This document shows positions 5,554-9,630 of a stretch of 9,630 nucleotides of DNA, one piece after another. Under the pieces are notes generated by a model. That model was given only the letters and a program-made list of their open reading frames with translations. It was not told the DNA's origin and searched no databases. Position 1 is the stretch's first letter. Each line of letters begins with the position of its first letter. Position numbers and translations under genes: made by a program. Location: NCBI GenBank assembly GCA_016218905.1, contig JACRCS010000588.1, positions 1 to 9,630 on the forward strand, written 5' to 3'. The stretch is from Deltaproteobacteria bacterium. Its GTDB lineage: Bacteria; Desulfobacterota_C; Deferrisomatia; Deferrisomatales; JACRMM01.

Positions 5554-7188
5554 ATGAGATTATCATCTGGAGTTCGAGTCCTCGGCATGTCGCTCCTTGC
5601 CCTGGGCGCGGTGCTGGCCGTGCTCTTCGCGGTTCCGAAGCCGGCGCGGGCGCAGGAGCCGGCCGCCGCCGTCAAGACGGAACCGGACCTGAGTCAGCGG
5701 GTGGCGGACCTCGAGGCCTACATGAACAACGTCGCCCGGGGGTCCGACGCCGCGGGTTCGACGGTCGGCACGAAGGTGCCGGGGCCGGGGCCGGGGCACA
5801 ACGCCTGGCAGATGACGTCCGCGGCCCTCGTCCTGTTCATGACCCTGCCGGGGCTCGCGCTCTTCTATGGAGGGCTGGTCCGCCGGAAGAACGTGCTCTC
5901 GGTGCTCGCCCAGTGTCTCGGGATCGCGGGCCTCGTGACCGTCCTCTGGTGGCTCTGCGGCTACAGCATGGCCTTCGCACGGGGCACCCCCTTCCTCGGA
6001 AACCCCTTTACCTTCGCGTTCCTGAACGGCGTCGACTCGGCGCCGAACACGGACTACTCCTACTGGATCTCGCACAACGTCTTCTCGATGTACCAGCTCA
6101 TGTTCGCGATCATCACTCCGGCGCTGATCGTGGGCGCGATCGCCGAACGCATGAAGTACTCGGCAATCCTCGCCTTCGTGACCCTCTGGATGTTCGCCGT
6201 GTACTTCCCGTTGGCGCACATGGTCTGGGGAATCGACGGTTTCATGAACGGCGTCTGGAACGCCAAGGCCGGTATCCGCGCCCTCGATTTCGCCGGAGGG
6301 ACGGTGGTGCACATGTCTTCGGGCTGGTCCGCGCTCATCCTCTGCCTCATCCTCGGAAAACGCCTGGGCTTCGGGAAGGAGCCCATGCCGCCCCACAGCA
6401 TGGTCCTCTGCATGGTCGGCACGGGCATGTTGTGGGCGGGGTGGTACGGGTTCAACGCCGGGAGCGCGCTGGCGGCGGACGGCATCGCGACCAACGCCTT
6501 CATGACCACGACGCTCGGGGCGGCCGTCGCGTGCTTCGTATGGGGCACGGCCGAGTACGTCCTCAAGGGAAAGGCGACGGTCCTCGGCTTCTGCTCCGGC
6601 GCGGTGAGCGGCCTGGTGGTCGTCACGCCGGCGTGCGGCTTCATCAACGCTTCGGGCGCCGTGATCATCGGCCTCGCCGCCGGCATCGTTCCGTTCCTCA
6701 TGTGCTACAAGGTCAAAGCGTGGTTCGGCTACGACGACGCGCTGGACACCTTCGGGGTGCACGCGGTCGGCGGCACTCTCGGTGCCGTGCTCGCGGGTCT
6801 CCTGGCGACGAACTCGGTCAACGGGAACATCGCCGACAACCTGGCGGACGTCGGCGGGAAGCTCGATGCCGCGAACGCGGCCACCCAGAGCGGGCTCGCG
6901 GCTCTCGTCTCGAACGGCCTCTGGCTCGAACAGCTCAAGGCCATCGGGCTGACCCTCTGTCTCGCGATCGTCGCCACCACCGTCATCGCCTACGTCGTCA
7001 AGGCGGTGATCGGCCTTCGGGCTTCCGAAGAGGTCGAGCGCCAGGGCCTCGACATCATCGAGCACGGGGAGGAAGGCTACGCGCTGGACTCCTGGACGGG
7101 AGGGTATTCGCCCGCCCATCCGGAAGCGTCCCCTCTTTCGGTCCTGGCGGAGACGAAGTCCAGGGTCCCGCTCACGGTCGGCGAGTAG
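5554..7188 (+). CDS. amt: Ammonium transporter Amt
   Basis: The 544-residue product is an Amt/MEP/Rh-family channel that conducts ammonium across the inner membrane. Residues 1-33 look like a signal peptide (Leu/Ala core, ending PARA before QEP), as in E. coli AmtB. Residues 44-63 (DLSQRVADLEAYMNNVARGS) look helical and precede a Pro-Gly linker. The Amt core begins near 87 with LFMTLPGLALFYGGLVRRKN. Key residues are present: Trp225 in AHMVWG, Asp245 and His253 in DFAGGTVVHMSSG, Phe300 and Ser304 in GWYGFNAGSAL, and the second pore histidine, His403, in FGVHAVGGTLGA. The cytoplasmic tail carries EEVERQGLDIIEHGEEGYAL (492-511), the conserved Amt C-terminus that takes part in gating and PII contact, followed by about 33 extra residues. 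No glnK/PII gene adjoins it; an AceTr-family gene follows 277 bases downstream. A sigma-54-like element upstream hints at nitrogen control. Identity is secure. Confidence 0.95.
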   Translation: MRLSSGVRVLGMSLLALGAVLAVLFAVPKPARAQEPAAAVKTEPDLSQRVADLEAYMNNVARGSDAAGSTVGTKVPGPGPGHNAWQMTSAALVLFMTLPGLALFYGGLVRRKNVLSVLAQCLGIAGLVTVLWWLCGYSMAFARGTPFLGNPFTFAFLNGVDSAPNTDYSYWISHNVFSMYQLMFAIITPALIVGAIAERMKYSAILAFVTLWMFAVYFPLAHMVWGIDGFMNGVWNAKAGIRALDFAGGTVVHMSSGWSALILCLILGKRLGFGKEPMPPHSMVLCMVGTGMLWAGWYGFNAGSALAADGIATNAFMTTTLGAAVACFVWGTAEYVLKGKATVLGFCSGAVSGLVVVTPACGFINASGAVIIGLAAGIVPFLMCYKVKAWFGYDDALDTFGVHAVGGTLGAVLAGLLATNSVNGNIADNLADVGGKLDAANAATQSGLAALVSNGLWLEQLKAIGLTLCLAIVATTVIAYVVKAVIGLRASEEVERQGLDIIEHGEEGYALDSWTGGYSPAHPEASPLSVLAETKSRVPLTVGE

Positions 7189-7465
7189 TCCTCGGGTGGG
7201 GGGAGGGGCCGGAGACGCTGACGCTCTTCCGCCGCAGCAGCCAGGGGAGCGACTTCGGAAATACACGTTCAGCTCCCTCCCCGATCCTGGTCGTTTCGGC
7301 CGGGAGGACTTAGCACAAGGCAGTGTCTGCAGTCGCGTGGGTGCCCGGTCGGAGACTCGCCCACGATCAGCAACGAGAGGGTCTTCGACCGAGGGGACCG
7401 ACGCGGGGGCAGTCGATCGGGCAGCGGGCGGCACGTCGACCCGCACGGCTTTGAGGAGGTAAGTC
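7189..7465. other. Intergenic region between amt and the AceTr-family gene
   Basis: The 277 bases contain an open frame of 88 codons from 7196, but its Arg/Gly/Ser-rich composition does not look like a protein. A G-rich run follows the amt stop (7195-7208). CCTCCC (7276-7281) can pair with GGGAGG (7302-7307) around a 20-base loop, which is weak evidence for a terminator. I could not pick out a convincing promoter. The size is large for a simple operon, so the downstream gene may have its own promoter. Confidence 0.4.
7453..7460 (+). promoter_or_regulatory. Near-perfect Shine-Dalgarno sequence for the AceTr-family gene
   Basis: GAGGAGGT lies five bases before ATG 7466 and contains AGGAGGT, which is complementary to the 16S rRNA 3' end. 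It is the strongest ribosome-binding site in the window and fixes the start. Confidence 0.75.
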
Positions 7466-8185
7466 ATGGCTACGATAAGAAAGGACTTTCAGGAGGGGGC
7501 GGTCCAGGAACGGACCCGCATCTTCCTTCAACCCATCGCAGAAGTCTCGATGCTCGGCTTTTTCGCGTTTTCAGTCGCCGCTTTTCTGGCAGGCGGGCAG
7601 TTCGCCGGCTGGAGAGGACTGGGAGGTGGAACTCTTCTCGGGTCTCTTCTGATCACCTTCTTCGGCTTGGCGCAGTTCGCCGCCGCCATGTGGGCGTTCA
7701 AGGCCCGCGACGGTGCCTCCACGGCGTTCCACGGCGTCTGGGGCGCTTTTTGGCTGAGCTTCGGTTGGATGGGCCGCTTGGGCGCGGTGGGAGCGCTCGG
7801 CGCCCCGGCTCTCATGAGCGGACCTCTCGGCTACTGCTTTTTGGCTCTCGCCTTCGTCTCGGCCGGCTGCGCCGCCGCGGCCCTGGCGACGAATCTCGCC
7901 TCCTTCTCCGTGAAGCTCTCCGCGGCGCTGGGCGCCCTGGCCCAGGCCGTCGCCGTGGCCACGGGCAGTGCGGCGGTGGGAGCGCTCGGAGGCTACTTGT
8001 TCGTGCTCAGTGCGCTCCTGGCCTGGTACGCCGGTATGGCCCTGCTGATCGAGGAGTCGTTCAGCCGCGCCGTCCTGCCGGTCCACGACTTCCGCTACGG
8101 CCGTGGAGCGGAGGTGATCTCCGCGGGGGTAGGCGAACCCGGCGTCCGCCACGGCGAGTGGGGCATCCACAAGAGAGCGGTGTGA
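7466..8185 (+). CDS. AceTr (GPR1/FUN34/YaaH) family membrane protein, divergent
   Basis: The 239-residue product has about six hydrophobic segments (near residues 27-45, 56-77, 84-100, 119-141, 150-170 and 173-196), the topology of the AceTr family. Matching landmarks are TFFGLAQFAAAMWAF (64-78), corresponding to the family's GG-x-x-Q-x-x-A-G-x-x-E/F stretch, then STAFHGVWGAFWLSFG (85-100), corresponding to the TAF-x-S-Y-GAFW-x-S motif, and LLAWYAGMALLIEE (184-197). Known members are E. coli SatP, an acetate/succinate-proton symporter, and yeast Ady2 and Ato proteins, linked to acetate uptake and ammonium export. The N-terminal NPAPLGL signature is absent: the equivalent stretch reads QPIAEVSMLGFFAF (22-35). 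The hydrophilic tail (200-239) is longer than usual. It follows amt on the same strand. The family call is fairly confident; the transported substrate is open because of the missing signature. Confidence 0.7.
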   Translation: MATIRKDFQEGAVQERTRIFLQPIAEVSMLGFFAFSVAAFLAGGQFAGWRGLGGGTLLGSLLITFFGLAQFAAAMWAFKARDGASTAFHGVWGAFWLSFGWMGRLGAVGALGAPALMSGPLGYCFLALAFVSAGCAAAALATNLASFSVKLSAALGALAQAVAVATGSAAVGALGGYLFVLSALLAWYAGMALLIEESFSRAVLPVHDFRYGRGAEVISAGVGEPGVRHGEWGIHKRAV

Positions 8186-8232
8186 TCGCGGTTCGCCGGC
8201 CGAGCACCGACCATACGCGGCAGAGAGCACAC

Positions 8233-8260
8233 CCGGAGGCCTCCCCCGGGAGACCTCCGG
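8233..8260. terminator. GC-rich hairpin between convergent genes
   Basis: CCGGAGG (8233-8239) pairs with CCTCCGG (8254-8260). Inside it, after one C/A mismatch, CTCCC (8241-8245) can pair with GGGAG (8248-8252). The hairpin sits in the 82-base gap between the stops of the AceTr-family gene (+) and the MFS gene (-), where it could stop transcripts from both sides. No T-run follows on either strand, so it would not be a classical intrinsic terminator. Confidence 0.45.
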
Positions 8261-8267
8261 AGCCGGC

Positions 8268-9599
8268 CTACTCTGCCGCTCCGACGGCGCGGATCTCCGC
8301 CCGGCTCCGAGCCGTTTTGCCGATCCGGAGCACAAAGAGAGCCGCGAGGAGGCAGAGGGCACCGCCGGCGAGAAAGGCCACCACGTATTCGCCGAGGCAG
8401 GTCCGGACCGTTCCAGCTCCCACGGCGGCCAGGGCGGCTCCGACCTGGTGGAGGGCGAAGATCCAGCCGTAGGCGACGCCGACACGTTCCCGGCCGAAGA
8501 TGTCGGCGGTCAGGCGCACGGTAGGGGGCACCGTCGCAATCCAGTCGAGGCCGTAGATGACGGCAAACACCGACAGGCTCATCGAGCTTTCGGTGAGCGC
8601 GTAAGGCAGCCCCAGCAATGAGAGCCCCCGGAGCCCGTAGTACCAGCAGAGCAGATATCGATTGTTGAAGCGGTCGGAGAGCCAGCCCGAGAGGTTCGTC
8701 CCGACCAGGTTGAGCACCCCCATCAGCGCGACCATGCCGGCCGCGCGGACCTCCGGGATCCCGTTGTCGATGCACGCCGGGATCAGGTGCGTGCCGATGA
8801 GCCCATTGGTCGTCGCGCCGCAGACGAAGAAGCTCCCTCCCAGGAGCCAGAAGTCGGGCGAGCGGACGCCCAGGGCGAGGCCCGACAAGGCCGTGCGCAC
8901 GAAGTTCCCGGTCGCCGCAGCGGCCGGGACCGGCGGCGCCTCTCCGTCGTCCCCGTAAGGCCGAAGCCCCACGTCCGCCGGCCGATCCCGCATCAAGAAG
9001 AGGACCATCGGGATGGCGGCGAGGAGCGTCGCCACCATCGTGTAGACCGCGGCGCGCCAGCCGTACCGCTCGGTCATCAACGCGAGCACCGGGAGGAAGA
9101 TGAGCTGGCCTGCCGCCATGCTGGAGGTGAGGATCCCGAGGACGATCCCTCGGTCGCGCACGAACCAGCGATTGACCAGGATCGCGCTGAGGGTCGTCGT
9201 GATCATCCCCGCGCTGCAGCCCACCGCGAAGCCCCAGAGGACGAGCATGTGCCACGGCTTCGAGATCGCGGCGGTGAGGCCGACGCTGAGGGCGAGGAGC
9301 CCGAGCGCGCCCGCCATCGTCCGCTTCACCCCGATCTCCTCGAGCAACCCCGCGGCGAAGGGGCCGATCAGGCCATAGAGCAGGAGGTTGACGGAGAGCG
9401 AGACCGAGATCGTCGCCCGCGTCCAGCCGAACTCCCGTTCCAGGGGAACGATGAAGACGCCCGGGGCCGAGCGGACAGCGGCCGCGGTGATGAGGGCGAG
9501 AAACGTGACCGCGACGATCACCCAGGCGTAGTGCACCCAGGGCGCCGATCTCGGGGGAACCGCGCTCGGTGGCCCCTGCGGGTGGGTGGGTAGACCCAT
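8268..9599 (-). CDS. MFS transporter, monocarboxylate/oxalate-formate antiporter-like
   Basis: The 443-residue product has twelve predicted membrane helices in two halves split by a hydrophilic loop (about 205-240). Helix 1 starts near HYAWVIVAVTFLALI (23-37). Loop motifs GLLEEIGVKRT (84-94) and GWLSDRFNNRYLL (305-317) are the MFS motif-A positions of the two halves. VPLEREFGWTRATIS (51-65) and NRWFVRDRGIVLGI (143-156) are typical of the MCT and oxalate/formate antiporter branches, which carry small carboxylates with protons or by exchange. DWIATVPPT (352-360) is a strong local landmark. The substrate cannot be read from sequence. The ATG at 9599 has no clear ribosome-binding site, and the frame stays open to the window edge, so the true start could lie further upstream. 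It is convergent with the AceTr-family gene. Confidence 0.85.
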   Translation of the reverse strand: MGLPTHPQGPPSAVPPRSAPWVHYAWVIVAVTFLALITAAAVRSAPGVFIVPLEREFGWTRATISVSLSVNLLLYGLIGPFAAGLLEEIGVKRTMAGALGLLALSVGLTAAISKPWHMLVLWGFAVGCSAGMITTTLSAILVNRWFVRDRGIVLGILTSSMAAGQLIFLPVLALMTERYGWRAAVYTMVATLLAAIPMVLFLMRDRPADVGLRPYGDDGEAPPVPAAAATGNFVRTALSGLALGVRSPDFWLLGGSFFVCGATTNGLIGTHLIPACIDNGIPEVRAAGMVALMGVLNLVGTNLSGWLSDRFNNRYLLCWYYGLRGLSLLGLPYALTESSMSLSVFAVIYGLDWIATVPPTVRLTADIFGRERVGVAYGWIFALHQVGAALAAVGAGTVRTCLGEYVVAFLAGGALCLLAALFVLRIGKTARSRAEIRAVGAAE

Positions 9600-9630
9600 G
9601 CTTCGACTCGCCGATTTCGTGAGCGCGGCA

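Noticed and set aside
7194..7208. G-rich run after the amt stop, considered as a G-quadruplex
   Set aside because: Only three separate G-runs with usable loops are present, so it does not meet the four-run pattern without a zero-length loop.
7432..7447. GGCACG...GCA pattern before the AceTr-family gene, considered as a sigma-54 promoter
   Set aside because: The gap between GG and GC is 11 rather than 10 bases, the TT before GC is missing, and it lies too close to the ribosome-binding site.
7196..7462. Possible 88-codon gene between amt and the AceTr-family gene
   Set aside because: The composition is low-complexity Arg/Gly/Ser/Thr, with no hydrophobic core and no ribosome-binding site; it does not resemble PII or any known neighbour of amt.
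5563..7467. Minus-strand open frame of 634 codons antisense to amt
   Set aside because: It is rich in Arg, His and Asp without domain structure, and the opposite strand encodes an unmistakable Amt.
8787..9593. Plus-strand open frame antisense to the MFS gene
   Set aside because: It is composed almost entirely of Arg, Glu, Asp, Pro and Gly, as expected for the complement of hydrophobic codons.

Overview
The window is a strongly GC-rich bacterial stretch with dense coding and strong third-position G/C, which leaves long spurious open frames antisense to nearly every gene. It looks like ordinary chromosome from a free-living, probably soil or sediment, bacterium. The mix of genes (secreted trypsin-like protease, molybdenum hydroxylase, Amt with a signal peptide, carboxylate-type transporters) would fit Acidobacteriota or a deltaproteobacterial-type lineage. 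That is a guess: no rRNA, tRNA or marker gene is present. No CRISPR array, insertion sequence, integrase or RNA gene was found.

Layout, left to right. 1-96: C-terminal tail of a plus-strand protein with a winged-helix-like ending, in noticeably less GC-rich DNA. 291-1409 (+): secreted serine protease with a complete His/Asp/Ser triad and a small N-terminal domain. About 1529-1759 (+): short gene whose product resembles that N-terminal domain; it lacks an ordinary start codon. 5119-1822 (-): compact three-gene unit encoding a molybdopterin-binding large subunit of the xanthine dehydrogenase family and then two hotdog thioesterases joined by a 4-bp GTGA overlap. 5120-5553: divergent non-coding region with a sigma-70-like promoter candidate for the minus-strand unit, a perfect stem-loop and a sigma-54-like element in front of amt. 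5554-7188 (+): ammonium transporter Amt. 7466-8185 (+): six-helix membrane protein of the AceTr (GPR1/FUN34/YaaH) family. 8268-9599 (-): MFS transporter, convergent with the previous gene across a strong GC hairpin.

How the genes may work together. The minus-strand unit looks catabolic: a molybdenum hydroxylase beside two acyl-CoA thioesterase-like proteins recalls enzymes that act on aromatic or heterocyclic acyl-CoA. However, the iron-sulfur and FAD subunits such an enzyme needs are not in the window. The plus-strand pair Amt plus AceTr combines an ammonium channel with a family that includes bacterial acetate/succinate symporters and the yeast Ato proteins linked to ammonium export, which suggests a nitrogen or weak-acid transport module. 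The protease and the small gene after it look like an enzyme with a related free-standing domain. I see no clearly new multi-gene system. The points most worth following are the protease/stand-alone domain pair, the orphan molybdenum subunit with paired thioesterases, and the Amt-AceTr neighbourhood.
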